From Gemmatimonadaceae bacterium (GTDB lineage: Bacteria; Gemmatimonadota; Gemmatimonadetes; Gemmatimonadales; Gemmatimonadaceae), in the NCBI GenBank assembly GCA_020846935.1, contig JADLCY010000010.1, positions 62,001 through 126,000 of the forward strand: a DNA stretch of 64,000 bases, given 5' to 3'. Shown here piece by piece: positions 47,283-55,755 of this stretch (position 1 is its first letter; the number at the start of each line of letters is the position of its first letter). Under the pieces are notes generated by a model. That model worked only from the letters and a program-made list of their open reading frames with translations. It was not told where the DNA came from and did not search any database. The position numbers were made by a program, and so were the translations under genes.

Positions 47283-47306
47283 CGGGCGCCCGGGGCCGGG
47301 CGCCCG
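47283..47306. terminator. Bidirectional terminator-like hairpin
   Basis: CGGGCGCCCG and a second CGGGCGCCCG (itself a palindrome) form a 10 bp stem with a GGGC loop, midway between the convergent tricorn-like and beta-lactamase-like genes. No T tract is present on either side. Confidence 0.5.
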
Positions 47307-47324
47307 TGGCGGCGCCGGCGCAGC

Positions 47325-48233
47325 CTAACGCGCCAGCGCCTCCCACGACAGGCGCGCGATGTCCCGGATGAGCGCCCGCGCGATGGCCGGGTCAGGGATG
47401 TTCCGCGTCAGTACCACCAGCACAAAGGGCGGGCGTCCGTCGTCGGGAAAGACGAGCGCGGCATCGTGCAGGACTCCGGTGATGTTGCCGGTCTTGTGTG
47501 CGACGCGGGTGCCGGGCGGGAGGCCGGCGGGTATCTCCTCGTTGAAGGCCTGGTGCTCCAGGATCGCGAGCATCTCCCGCGTGTGCGGCGGCGATGCGGC
47601 GCGATCCAGCGCAATGGCTTCGAGCAGCGCGCCCAGGTCGCGCGCGGTCGTGGTGTTGTTCAGCCCCTGTGCGAACGCCTTGCCGTCTTCGACGCCACGC
47701 CGGACCATCATCGTGTGGGCGCCCAGGGCACGCGCCGTGGCCTGCGCGCGCGGGGCGCCGACCAGGGCGATCACGGCATTCGTCGCCAGGTTGCTCGAGT
47801 GCGTGATCATGCGGTCCACCAGCTCGAGCACGGGTACGTCCGAGCCGATCCGCCCGTACGTGGCGCTGTCGGAGTCCTCGCCGGCATCAAGCGTGTAGGG
47901 CGATCCGTCCACGATCGAGGCAAACCGATTCTCGAGCCGGAGCGTCGCCGAGCGCGCGATCCGACCGTCTTCGATCGCCCGGAACACCTCGATCATGACC
48001 GGGATCTTCATCGTGCTCGCGGCGTGAAAGACCGTGTCGGCGTGCCACGCGACGGTCGTGCCGCTGGCGAGATCCTTCAGGTACACGCCCACCTCGGCGC
48101 CGGGGACCTGGGCAACGCGCGCGGCGATGCGGTTCGGCAGCCGGTCGACCGCGGTCCCACACGCGGAAAGCAGGAGAAGGGCGCCACCAATGGCGGTGGC
48201 CCCCGGGCGAGGGATCGTATGGGATGACGGCAT
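47325..48233 (-). CDS. Class A beta-lactamase-like serine hydrolase, lipoprotein
   Basis: This 302-residue lipoprotein starts at ATG 48233, with a signal ending GGALLLLSAC. It has the penicillin-recognising motifs in order: STMK (Ser about 73) in HAASTMKIPVM, SSN where class A enzymes have SDN, and KTG in VAHKTGNITG. The omega-loop region reads RRGVEDGKAF, then GLNNTTTARDL. The Glu of VED may serve as the deacylating base. This layout is common in chromosomal class A-like hydrolases that are not proven resistance enzymes. It stands alone, and no regulator is seen. Confidence 0.85.
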   Translation of the reverse strand: MPSSHTIPRPGATAIGGALLLLSACGTAVDRLPNRIAARVAQVPGAEVGVYLKDLASGTTVAWHADTVFHAASTMKIPVMIEVFRAIEDGRIARSATLRLENRFASIVDGSPYTLDAGEDSDSATYGRIGSDVPVLELVDRMITHSSNLATNAVIALVGAPRAQATARALGAHTMMVRRGVEDGKAFAQGLNNTTTARDLGALLEAIALDRAASPPHTREMLAILEHQAFNEEIPAGLPPGTRVAHKTGNITGVLHDAALVFPDDGRPPFVLVVLTRNIPDPAIARALIRDIARLSWEALAR

Positions 48234-48354
48234 GCGGAGAATCTGACCCGGTGGCGACCACATGGCCAAAACCCGCGTTGCCTCAGGAGGGGGTCAGTCG
48301 TGTGGAAGGGGATGACCCTCCGCTGATCCGGGCCCCTTCGACGTCCCCGCTGGC

Positions 48355-48834
48355 ATGGCCGACTTCCCAACTGACGAGCAGGAGAGCGCTGCCGAGGCCG
48401 CTCCCAGAGCCCCAGGCGGCATCGAAGAGCCGAGGCGCAGCCGGCTGCGGTTCACCAACCTGCAGTTCGAGCGGTCACCCGCCGCGCGCTGCTCCGCAGC
48501 GGTCGAGCTCGAGTGGCTGCCGGGAGAGTCCGTGGTCGGTCGTGCCGACGGCGTGGCATCCCCCCTCGGCGACCTGCGTGTGGTCGCCGATGCCACGTTG
48601 CGGGCCATCGAGGCGTTCTCCGGCCGATCGGTCTCGCTCGAACTCATCGGGGTCAAGACCATGCGCGCCTTCGACGCAAACATCGTGATGGTCAGCGTGC
48701 TTGCCAATACGCCGGAGGGCCAGCGTCGTCTGCTCGGTTGCCATCTCACCGACGACGACATGCTGCGCAGCGCCGTGGTCGCGACATTGCAGGCCACCAA
48801 TCGCGTGCTGGGCAACGCCATCGCGACCCGGTAG
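48355..48834 (+). CDS. Conserved-looking hypothetical protein
   Basis: This 159-residue cytoplasmic protein has a charged, Ala/Pro-rich N-terminus and an alpha/beta core. The core has SVVGRADGVASPLGDLRVVA, DATLRAIEAFSGRSVSLEL, then IVMVSVLANTPEGQ and LLGCHLTDDDM, with a final helix VVATLQATNRVLGN. The repeated pattern (strand, then an ATLRAI or ATLQAT helix) suggests a duplicated small alpha/beta unit. I cannot name the family. It lies upstream of the MltD-like gene with a 109 nt gap. Confidence 0.6.
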   Translation: MADFPTDEQESAAEAAPRAPGGIEEPRRSRLRFTNLQFERSPAARCSAAVELEWLPGESVVGRADGVASPLGDLRVVADATLRAIEAFSGRSVSLELIGVKTMRAFDANIVMVSVLANTPEGQRRLLGCHLTDDDMLRSAVVATLQATNRVLGNAIATR

Positions 48835-48943
48835 GCGTCGCGGCCACACTCGTAAGGCACGGACCCGGGCGAATCGGGTTCCGAAACCCGGCACCCGCGC
48901 CCACATTGCGGGTAGACTAGGCGACTTGCTGGAGGAACTGCCT

Positions 48944-50557
48944 GTGAAGGCATTGCGCGCCGTCCGCCCCTCGTTCGTTCTGTGCCTGGCAGCCCTCGCG
49001 GCGTGCGGGACCGGTCGTGCACCAGCCGCTGGCCCTCCGGCGCCCCAGCCACGGTCCACCATGGGCCCCGTGGGGGGTGCACCTCCCGAGGTCATCGCGG
49101 CGGCTCCGGTGCCCGCCCTTCCGGCGCTTCCGCGGACGGATTCTCTCGATGCAGCCATCGACGCGGCGCTGCGCGAGATGGGACAGGCCCTCGGCCTCGC
49201 CGCAGTTCCAGCGTCTACGGCGGGCCCCGTGACCGTCGACTCGGCGAACGGCGAAACCGAGGTTACGTGGGATATCGACGTGACCTCGTACGCAACCCAT
49301 GAGCGGGTCGCGAACTACGTCGCGCTGTTCACGGGCCCCGCAAAGGAGCGCATCCAGACCCGCCTGCAGCGGGGCAAGCAGTACGAGCGGATGATCCGGG
49401 AGAAGTTCCGCGCGCAGGGCATTCCCGAGGACATGTACTACCTCGGCCTCGTGGAGAGCGGTTACGACCCGCACGCGTACTCGCGCGCTGCGGCGGTTGG
49501 CATGTGGCAGTTCATGAGTTCAACGGCGAGGGGCGTTGGGCTCCGTGTGGATTGGTGGGTCGACGAGCGACGCGACCCGGTCAAGTCCACCGATGCGGCC
49601 GCGCGGTTCCTCAACATCCTGCACAACCAGTTCGGCTCCTACTATCTCGCCGCAGCGGCCTATAACGGCGGCCCCGGGCGTGTCTCGCGCGGCCTCGCGC
49701 GTTTTCAGGACGAACTCGAGGACGCGGAGGGCGACGATCGATTCTTTGCGCTCGCCGAGCAGTCGTACCTGCGCTCGGAGACCCGGAACTATGTCCCACA
49801 GCTCATTGCGGCCGCCCTGATCGGGAAGGAGCCATCGCGGTACGGCCTCGTGGTATCCGATTCAGTCGAGCCGTTCTTGTATGACAGTGTTCGCGTGGGC
49901 GAGTTGGTGTCGCTGGGCGCGGTGGCCCGCGCGGTCTCGATTGACCCGGCCCAGGTGCGCGACCTCAATCCCCACCTGTTACGCGGGGCCACCCCGCCAC
50001 GGGCTGACGCCTGGGTCCGTGTCCCGAGCGGTCGCGCCGTGGGCTTCGACAGTGCGTTTCTCGCGATCCCCGATTCCGAGCGCGTCGGGATCAAGCGAGT
50101 GAGAGCGAAAAAGGGGCAGCAGACGCTCAAGAGCATTGCCGCGGCGCATGGCCTCGATACCCGGCGGCTGGCGTGGTACAACCCCGGCGTCTCGACCACC
50201 AAAAAGCTCCCGGTGGGGAAGGAATTGCTGGTTCCGTCGGGCGACGTGCTGCTCGCTGCGCGCGACGTTCCCGATCCGGACATCGAGCGATACGGAACGT
50301 CGGGGCGCAGCGGCGGTCGCGTCGTACACGTCGTTCGTCGCGGTGAGTCGCTCGGCCTGATCGCCCGCCGCTACCGCACGTCCGTGGCCTCATTGCAGCG
50401 CGTCAACGGGCTCAAGAAGACGATCGTGTACCCCGGACAGTCGATCATCGTGCGGGGTGGCAGCTCGGCGCGATCCCGTTCCGCGGCGGCACGGAAGCCC
50501 GCCGCTCGCACGGCGCCCGCGCGAAAGCCGGCAACCTCCGCCAACAAGGCACCCTAG
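48944..50557 (+). CDS. MltD-like lytic transglycosylase with LysM domains
   Basis: This 537-residue lipoprotein cuts peptidoglycan glycan strands. GTG 48944 is chosen for the ribosome site GGAGG 8 nt before it and a clean lipobox (LAALAAC). The SLT domain has the catalytic Glu about 171 in YYLGLVESGYDP, then AVGMWQFMSSTARGVGLRVD and AAAAYNGGPGRVSRGL. Two LysM peptidoglycan-binding modules follow (KKGQQTLKSIAAAHGLDTRR, and HVVRRGESLGLIARRYRTSV). The C-terminal tail is Ala/Arg/Pro-rich. It converges on a second lytic transglycosylase. Confidence 0.92.
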   Translation: MKALRAVRPSFVLCLAALAACGTGRAPAAGPPAPQPRSTMGPVGGAPPEVIAAAPVPALPALPRTDSLDAAIDAALREMGQALGLAAVPASTAGPVTVDSANGETEVTWDIDVTSYATHERVANYVALFTGPAKERIQTRLQRGKQYERMIREKFRAQGIPEDMYYLGLVESGYDPHAYSRAAAVGMWQFMSSTARGVGLRVDWWVDERRDPVKSTDAAARFLNILHNQFGSYYLAAAAYNGGPGRVSRGLARFQDELEDAEGDDRFFALAEQSYLRSETRNYVPQLIAAALIGKEPSRYGLVVSDSVEPFLYDSVRVGELVSLGAVARAVSIDPAQVRDLNPHLLRGATPPRADAWVRVPSGRAVGFDSAFLAIPDSERVGIKRVRAKKGQQTLKSIAAAHGLDTRRLAWYNPGVSTTKKLPVGKELLVPSGDVLLAARDVPDPDIERYGTSGRSGGRVVHVVRRGESLGLIARRYRTSVASLQRVNGLKKTIVYPGQSIIVRGGSSARSRSAAARKPAARTAPARKPATSANKAP

Positions 50558-50566
50558 AAAAGGACC

Positions 50567-50596
50567 GAGGGGATCCGGCGCTTGCCGAATCCCCTC
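50567..50596. terminator. Terminator between convergent transglycosylase genes
   Basis: GAGGGGATCCGGC and GCCGAATCCCCTC pair over 13 positions with one mismatch and a 4 nt loop. On the minus strand the stem is followed by GGTCCTTTTCT, giving a T-rich tail, so it should end the minus-strand transcript best. Confidence 0.7.
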
Positions 50597-50620
50597 GCAC
50601 GCCCCGAAGCCGACGGCCCG

Positions 50621-51316
50621 CTAGTCCAGGACCCCGCGCCCGCGGTACCCCTTGAGCAGCACGCGGTCGTAGCCGTTGGAAGCATCGAGATCGAGCTCGC
50701 GAGCCGTGATTACCGCGGCCGGCCCGCGATTGTATGCCAGCAGCGCCATCTGGACGTCGCCGCGCTGCCACTTGATGAGGCTACGCAGGTACCTGAAGCC
50801 GATCCGAAGGTTGGTTTCCCGGTCGTAGAGCGACTCCTTCGTGAGCGACTTGTCGTACTCACGAGCCGTGGCCAGCATGAGTTGGGTCAGGCCGGTCGCG
50901 CCGACCGGAGAGGTTGCGCGCTCGTCAAAACCGCTCTCGAGCTTGACCAAGGGGAACGCCAGCTCAGGGTCGATGCCCTCGATGACGGCGGTGTCATAGA
51001 TCGACGCCGAAAGGTCGGAGGCGATCCGGTACTCGCGGGCATAGCCAAAGATCCGGTTCCACCGCTCAAGGTGGGCCGTAGCCACCCGAAGCTCTCCGCG
51101 GGCGGCCTCCAGCTCGCGCTGCAGGCCCGTGAGCTCCGCCGAATCCCGGTTGACCGGCGTAAGTACTGGTGCAGCACCAGCTTCGCCCGGTGCCCAGGAC
51201 TGCACCGCCGCCATCAATGTGATGCCAAGACCGACGAAGAGGAGGCCACCGCGAACCCTCCGCGCGCGACGCTCGACGTCTCCTCGGTGTACGTACGTTC
51301 CGCTCAGATCTTTCAT
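50621..51316 (-). CDS. Membrane-anchored lytic transglycosylase (SLT domain)
   Basis: This 231-residue protein has a basic N-terminus and one membrane helix (GGLLFVGLGITLMAAVQSW), a coiled-coil-like stretch (LQRELEAARGELRVATAHLE) and a C-terminal SLT domain. The domain has AFPLVKLESGFDERATSPVG (catalytic Glu about 127), ATGLTQLMLATAREY and ALLAYNRGP. It lacks LysM repeats. The ATG is 85 nt downstream of moaC. The CRP-like palindrome inside moaC lies about 190 nt upstream of this start and could serve its promoter. Confidence 0.88.
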   Translation of the reverse strand: MKDLSGTYVHRGDVERRARRVRGGLLFVGLGITLMAAVQSWAPGEAGAAPVLTPVNRDSAELTGLQRELEAARGELRVATAHLERWNRIFGYAREYRIASDLSASIYDTAVIEGIDPELAFPLVKLESGFDERATSPVGATGLTQLMLATAREYDKSLTKESLYDRETNLRIGFRYLRSLIKWQRGDVQMALLAYNRGPAAVITARELDLDASNGYDRVLLKGYRGRGVLD

Positions 51317-51400
51317 CTATCACCTCGATCGCAGGGCGACCGCCGCGCACGCAGGGGCGTACGTCGAGCGGAAGCGCCGTGTGATGGTGCCAGGGAGAGC

Positions 51401-51880
51401 CTACCCCGTACGGACCCAGTCCCCGCTCTTGCCCCCCCGTTTTTCGATCAGGGAAATCTCTCCGATCTCCATACCCTTATCCACCCCTTTGGCCATGTCG
51501 TAAAGTGTGACCAAGCTCACACTTACGGCAACAATTGCCTCCATCTCGACCCCAGTCTGGGCCTCGGTCGAAGCGCTGGCCACCACGCGCACTCCGGGCA
51601 AGGACTGATCCAGTTCGAAGTCCAGCGTGACCGCGCTGAGGGGGAGCTGGTGGCAGAGGGGAACCAGATCCGCCGTTTTCTTGGCTGCCATGATGCCGGC
51701 GATTCGGGCCACGCCGAGCACGTCCCCCTTTGCCAGGGAGTTCCCGCGGATGGCATCGAGGGTTTCCCTCTTCATGCGGATGCAACCCGAGGCTCGCGCG
51801 GAGCGAGCGGTGACGGGCTTCCCTGAGACATCCACCATGCGGGCTTTGCCGCTGGGATCGACGTGTGAGAGTTCGGACAT
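51401..51880 (-). CDS. moaC: Cyclic pyranopterin monophosphate synthase MoaC
   Basis: This 159-residue enzyme makes cyclic pyranopterin monophosphate, an early molybdenum-cofactor intermediate. ATG 51880 fits the family N-terminus (MSELSHVDPSGKARMVDVSG). Conserved blocks are GNSLAKGDVLGVARIAGIMA, AKKTADLVPLCHQLPLS, QTGVEMEAIVAVSVSLVTLY, then DMAKGVDKGMEIG and the Lys-rich C-terminus. No other moa or moe genes are in the window. The codons for VSVSLVT are unusually AT-rich and form a perfect 8 bp inverted repeat. Confidence 0.96.
   Translation of the reverse strand: MSELSHVDPSGKARMVDVSGKPVTARSARASGCIRMKRETLDAIRGNSLAKGDVLGVARIAGIMAAKKTADLVPLCHQLPLSAVTLDFELDQSLPGVRVVASASTEAQTGVEMEAIVAVSVSLVTLYDMAKGVDKGMEIGEISLIEKRGGKSGDWVRTG
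51503..51524. promoter_or_regulatory. CRP/FNR-type palindrome inside moaC
   Basis: AAGTGTGA-CCAAGC-TCACACTT is a perfect inverted repeat with 8 bp arms that contains the TGTGA-N6-TCACA consensus. It lies in the coding sequence of moaC, where it forces rare codons (GTA, AGT, TTG, ACA, CTT). A GATAAG sequence about 40 bp towards the downstream transglycosylase gene could be a -10 element. Regulation of that gene from inside moaC is an inference. Confidence 0.5.
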
Positions 51881-52176
51881 TGGCCGTTTCAGGTTCCGGA
51901 TGGCGGGGCGCCGCCACGACGGAGGATACCCAGCGCGCCGCACTCGGAAGAACCCCTCGATGATTTCCCCATCGGACGTTTCGGCCGACCTCCCCCACGG
52001 GTACCTCACCAGGACCAGCTCTCGGCGGTCCGTCAATCGGGCATTTGGGCGCTGATCGCGCGCCGCGGGCATGGTCATCAGGGGTTCCCTCCACGAACGA
52101 GTCCACCGGTCTGCGGACAAGAGTACCGAACGGCGGGAGGCGTGTGCCCTGTGGCAAACCCCAGCAGGGGTGAACG
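51881..52176. other. Region upstream of moaC
   Basis: The moaC frame stays open back to an ATG at 52120, adding 80 codons (for example RRELVLVRYPWGRSAETSDG). This segment has a partly protein-like composition, but MoaC homologues do not carry it, so it is left outside the gene. It could be an untranslated leader or an unrecognised small gene between holB and moaC. Confidence 0.35.
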
Positions 52177-53265
52177 TCAGCCCCGGCGGGCGGTGGCAAA
52201 GGTGTCGCTCAGCGTCGCCAGCAGGGAGGCCACAATGAGCTGCGGGTTCACGTTGTTGTAGGCGAGCTGCTTGGCGTCTTCGAGGGACTCGACCGCCATG
52301 GCAGCGCCGCGCGCACCAGCGTCGTCGGCGCGCTCGATGTCGCGCTTCATCCGAGCCCGCAGTTGGGTCTCGATGGCCTCGAGGAAATCCGCGAACACTC
52401 CACGGGCACCAGCCCGCCCCTGCGCCATGGCGAGCTTTGCGATTTGTTCCAGGTCCCCCGACGCCGCGACCTCGATGAAGCGACGCGCCGCATCGATGTG
52501 GAGAGAGGACGTCGAGGCGGCAAACAGCCGACCCGGCGCGCCGGCGGCCATGTCGGCTCGCTGGTCATCGTCACCCGGGAGGTTCTGCGCATCGAGGAAC
52601 GCGCGGACCCGCGTATCGCCGAGGAACTGCCTCACGTCGTCGCGGGGGAGCGGTGCCACGCGAATGGCGGCGACGCGCGAGCGGACCGTGGGGAGCAATC
52701 CCCCTGGTGTGCTCGTGGTGAGGATGAGGAACGTGTTGGGGTAAGGCTCTTCCAGGAGTTTCAGAAACGCGTTCGCCGCCTGATCCGAGCCTTCCTGTGG
52801 CACCATGCGTTCGGCCTCGCCAACGATGACCACCTTGCGACGGGCCAGCGCGGGCGTGCGCCCGGCGTGTCGGAGCATCATGCGAACGGTCTGCACGAAG
52901 ATGCCGTCCGAGCCCGAGGGCGCGGGGTACAGCCCGTGCTGCTCCATGCGCTCGACGGTGCCATCGATCAGGTCGTTGCGGATATCGTCGGGTGAGGCGT
53001 CGGAGTCCTTGAGGCGCGGCCGCGGGAAGATCCAGAGGAGGTCAGGGTGCGTGAGGTCGCCGGCCATGCGGCAGTGCCGGCATTCGCCGCAGGGCGCATC
53101 GCTGCGTTCGCACACGAGGGCGGTCGCGAGCCAGATGGCGAGTCGTTGCTTGCCAATGCCCGCGTCGCCGTGCAGCAGCAGGCTTTGCGGCAGCGTTCCC
53201 CGGCGCAGCGCATCGAGGAGGCGCGTGCGGAGCGCGGTGTGACCGTAGAGCGGGACGAGGGGCAT
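52177..53265 (-). CDS. holB: DNA polymerase III delta' subunit
   Basis: This 362-residue subunit of the clamp loader places the sliding clamp on DNA. ATG 53265 gives the family N-terminus (VPLYGHTALRTRLLDALRRG). It has a Walker A-like GDAGIGKQRLA, a zinc-binding CGECRHCRMAGDLTHPD, VVIVGEAERM, NAFLKLLEEPYPNTFLILTT and the SRC-like VRSRVAAIRVAPL, all as in HolB/DnaX relatives. It lies downstream of the amidase gene, 74 nt after its stop. Confidence 0.9.
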   Translation of the reverse strand: MPLVPLYGHTALRTRLLDALRRGTLPQSLLLHGDAGIGKQRLAIWLATALVCERSDAPCGECRHCRMAGDLTHPDLLWIFPRPRLKDSDASPDDIRNDLIDGTVERMEQHGLYPAPSGSDGIFVQTVRMMLRHAGRTPALARRKVVIVGEAERMVPQEGSDQAANAFLKLLEEPYPNTFLILTTSTPGGLLPTVRSRVAAIRVAPLPRDDVRQFLGDTRVRAFLDAQNLPGDDDQRADMAAGAPGRLFAASTSSLHIDAARRFIEVAASGDLEQIAKLAMAQGRAGARGVFADFLEAIETQLRARMKRDIERADDAGARGAAMAVESLEDAKQLAYNNVNPQLIVASLLATLSDTFATARRG

Positions 53266-53338
53266 GTGGCAGAACGGCGGGAATGTGGGACGGGAACGGG
53301 AATGAGGGGATGTTGGAGAAGCAATGGGCAGCGGTGAG

Positions 53339-54895
53339 CTATGGCGCCTCACCGACGAGTCGTGGTGGACGTCGGTGCCTGGTTGCCTGTTCGTAGGCGA
53401 ATGCGAGGCGATACAGCGTCCCCTCGCTCCACGGGCGACCGAGCATCTGCAGCCCCGCCGGGAGTACGCGTCGGGTGTAGCCCATGGGAACGGTGATCGC
53501 CGGAAACCCGGTCGCCGGAGAAAAGACCTGTGAGTTGTCGCCGGCGGGTGTGTTGAGGTCGCCGATGAGCCGTGGCGGGTTGCTCCAGGTCGGGTAGATC
53601 AGCGCGTCAAAGTCACCCGCATCCATGGCGCGTGCGACTGCCGTTCGCAGCGCGGCCCGGTACGCCTCACGGGCGCGACACCCGGCGCTGGCCTCAGGAG
53701 CTTCGCTCACGTCGCGCGCCTGTTCGAGCCGGCGTTGAACGGAGGGATGAAAGCGGCCGGAGCGAAGCACCTCGTCGAGGGTTCGCACGGGTGGCGGTGT
53801 TCCCGGGACGCTCGCGAGGAACTGCTCGACGTCGTGCTTGAAGGGCGAACACGCGCCGGCCTGCAGCCGACGGATCGAGTCGAGGCCCGGAATGATGACG
53901 GTGTCGATCACCGTGGCGCCCCGGGTCCGGAGGTCGGCGACGGCGCGTGCAAACACGCGCACGACTTCGCTGTCGAGCGTCGGCGACTCGTACGCTGCGC
54001 GGAGCACGCCGAGTCGCGCGCCTCGCAGTCCGGAGTTTGTGAGCGAGTCCGCATACCGGGGAATCGGGCGCTCGCGGCTCGTCGCCGTGACCGGGTCCAG
54101 GGAGTCTGCGCCAACGACCACCTGGAACACCGCGACGTTGTCGGCCACGGTCCGCGTCATCGGGCCGGCGATGTCCTGCGAGAGGAAGAGCGGCACCACG
54201 CCGGCGCGGCTCGTGAGCCCCATGGTCGAGCGCATTCCCACGAGCGCCTGGTGCGCCGAGGGTCCGCGGATCGAGTTACCCGTGTCTGTGCCGAGGCCGA
54301 CCGCGCCAAAGCTGCTGGCCACCGCAGCCGCGGTCCCGCCGCTGGACCCGGCGGTCACGCGATCGAGCGCGTAGGGATTCCGCGTGTAGCCCGGTAGCGC
54401 GGAGCTCACGGTCTCCACGGGCGAAAACGCCCACTCGGCCATGTTCGACTTGGCCAGGACGATCGCTCCGGCGGCGCGCAGTCGCTGCACCATCGTCGCA
54501 TCGTGCGACGGTTGCCAATTGGCGAGTGCGAGGGAGCCTGCGCTGGTCGGCAGGTCCGCGGTCTCGAAGTTGTCCTTCACGATCACCGGGATGCAGTGCA
54601 GCGGCCCAACCAACCCCTGGCGGAGCCGACGACGATCGAGGGAGTCGGCCGTGGCGAGCGCTGCATCGTTCACCACCACGCTTGCGTTGATCGCGGGGCC
54701 CCGCTTGTCGAAGGCGGCGATTCGCTGCAGGTACGCCTGAACCAGCTGACGACAGCTCAACGCTCCTCGTCGCATCGCGGTGTGGATCTGCGCGATGGTG
54801 GCCTCTTCCACGCGAAAGGCCTGTGCCTCTGCCGAACGGGTCAGCGCCAGGAGCAGCAGCGGTAGCGCGAGACGGAAGTCAGGGGAGCGGGACAT
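53339..54895 (-). CDS. Secreted amidase (amidase signature family)
   Basis: This 518-residue hydrolase starts at ATG 54895, which gives a signal peptide (LALPLLLLALTRSAEAQ). The Ser-cisSer-Lys catalytic triad is visible: Lys in IPVIVKDNFET, the Gly/Ser-rich AGSSGGTAAAVA, and the nucleophile region GLGTDTGNSIRGPSAHQ. Such enzymes cleave amides of small molecules or peptides. Asn replaces the usual second Gly of GSDTGGSIR, a minor change. It lies 45 nt downstream of an ABC permease in a hydrolase and uptake operon, so it may process the same peptides. Confidence 0.92.
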   Translation of the reverse strand: MSRSPDFRLALPLLLLALTRSAEAQAFRVEEATIAQIHTAMRRGALSCRQLVQAYLQRIAAFDKRGPAINASVVVNDAALATADSLDRRRLRQGLVGPLHCIPVIVKDNFETADLPTSAGSLALANWQPSHDATMVQRLRAAGAIVLAKSNMAEWAFSPVETVSSALPGYTRNPYALDRVTAGSSGGTAAAVASSFGAVGLGTDTGNSIRGPSAHQALVGMRSTMGLTSRAGVVPLFLSQDIAGPMTRTVADNVAVFQVVVGADSLDPVTATSRERPIPRYADSLTNSGLRGARLGVLRAAYESPTLDSEVVRVFARAVADLRTRGATVIDTVIIPGLDSIRRLQAGACSPFKHDVEQFLASVPGTPPPVRTLDEVLRSGRFHPSVQRRLEQARDVSEAPEASAGCRAREAYRAALRTAVARAMDAGDFDALIYPTWSNPPRLIGDLNTPAGDNSQVFSPATGFPAITVPMGYTRRVLPAGLQMLGRPWSEGTLYRLAFAYEQATRHRRPPRLVGEAP

Positions 54896-54939
54896 GTGGC
54901 ACCGGGGCAGGGACAAAGAGCAAGCGGCAGCGAATGGTC

Positions 54940-55755
54940 TCAGGTCTCACGGCGCGGGGCCAGGGCGTCGGCGAGGACGTTGACGGCCACGACGGTCATC
55001 AGGATCATCACGCCAGGGGCGATGGCGAGCCGGGGATACGTGAACAGGTACGACTGCGCGCCGCTCAGCATGTTGCCCCACGAGGCCGCGGGGGGTTGCA
55101 CCCCGAGTCCAAGGAAGGAGAGCGTGGACTCCATGAGGATCGCTGTTGCGACGCCGATCGCCGACGCGACGAGCAGCGTGGGCACGAGGTGGGGCAGCAG
55201 ATGGCGCACGAGGATCGGCCCGGGTCGGCAGCCGAGTGCGCGCGCGGCTTCCACGAACGGTTGCTCACGCAGCACCAGGAGCTCGCCTCGCACCACGCGT
55301 GCGGCGCCCATCCACGACGTGGCCCCGATCGCGAGCACCAGCGTGGGCACGGACGGACCCAGAAACGTGAGGACGGCGATCACCACGAACAGCACCGGAA
55401 TCGCGAGCGCCGAATCGGTGAAGCGCATCAGGACCTGATCGACCCAGCCGCCGCGATACCCGGCGATCGCACCGACCGTGCCGCCGACGGTGAGTGCCAC
55501 CAGCATCGCCAGGAGGCCCACGGCCAGCGACACGCGACCGCCGGCGAGCAGGCGACCAAGGACGTCACGGCCGCTCTCATCCGCGCCTAACGGGTGCAGC
55601 GCACTCGGCGGCGCCCCGGAGAGCGCGAGGTCCATGCGCACCGGATCGACGGTGTAGACCAGCGGCCCGGCGTACGAGGCCGCGGCGATGGCGATGAGGA
55701 CCACGAGTGCCACCCGGGCGCGGCGCGTGGCCAGCAGGCTCCGGGCGGCGCTCAC
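54940..55755 (-). CDS. Oligopeptide/dipeptide ABC transporter permease (DppC-like)
   Basis: This 271-residue inner-membrane permease has about six hydrophobic segments. The N-terminal conserved part HPLGADESGRDVLGRLLAGG is typical of DppC/OppC. The EAA loop that contacts the ATPase is present as EAARALGCRPGPILVRHLLP. It starts at GTG, overlapping the partner permease stop as GTGA. TTA (rare here) encodes the Leu of HPLG within a CGTTAGGC octamer. No ATPase gene is adjacent. Confidence 0.93.
   Translation of the reverse strand: MSAARSLLATRRARVALVVLIAIAAASYAGPLVYTVDPVRMDLALSGAPPSALHPLGADESGRDVLGRLLAGGRVSLAVGLLAMLVALTVGGTVGAIAGYRGGWVDQVLMRFTDSALAIPVLFVVIAVLTFLGPSVPTLVLAIGATSWMGAARVVRGELLVLREQPFVEAARALGCRPGPILVRHLLPHLVPTLLVASAIGVATAILMESTLSFLGLGVQPPAASWGNMLSGAQSYLFTYPRLAIAPGVMILMTVVAVNVLADALAPRRET

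Noticed and set aside
47325-48233. Acquired antibiotic-resistance gene
   Set aside because: There is no mobile element, integron or regulator nearby, GC matches the neighbours, and the SSN motif is atypical. A chromosomal class A-like hydrolase is the safer call.
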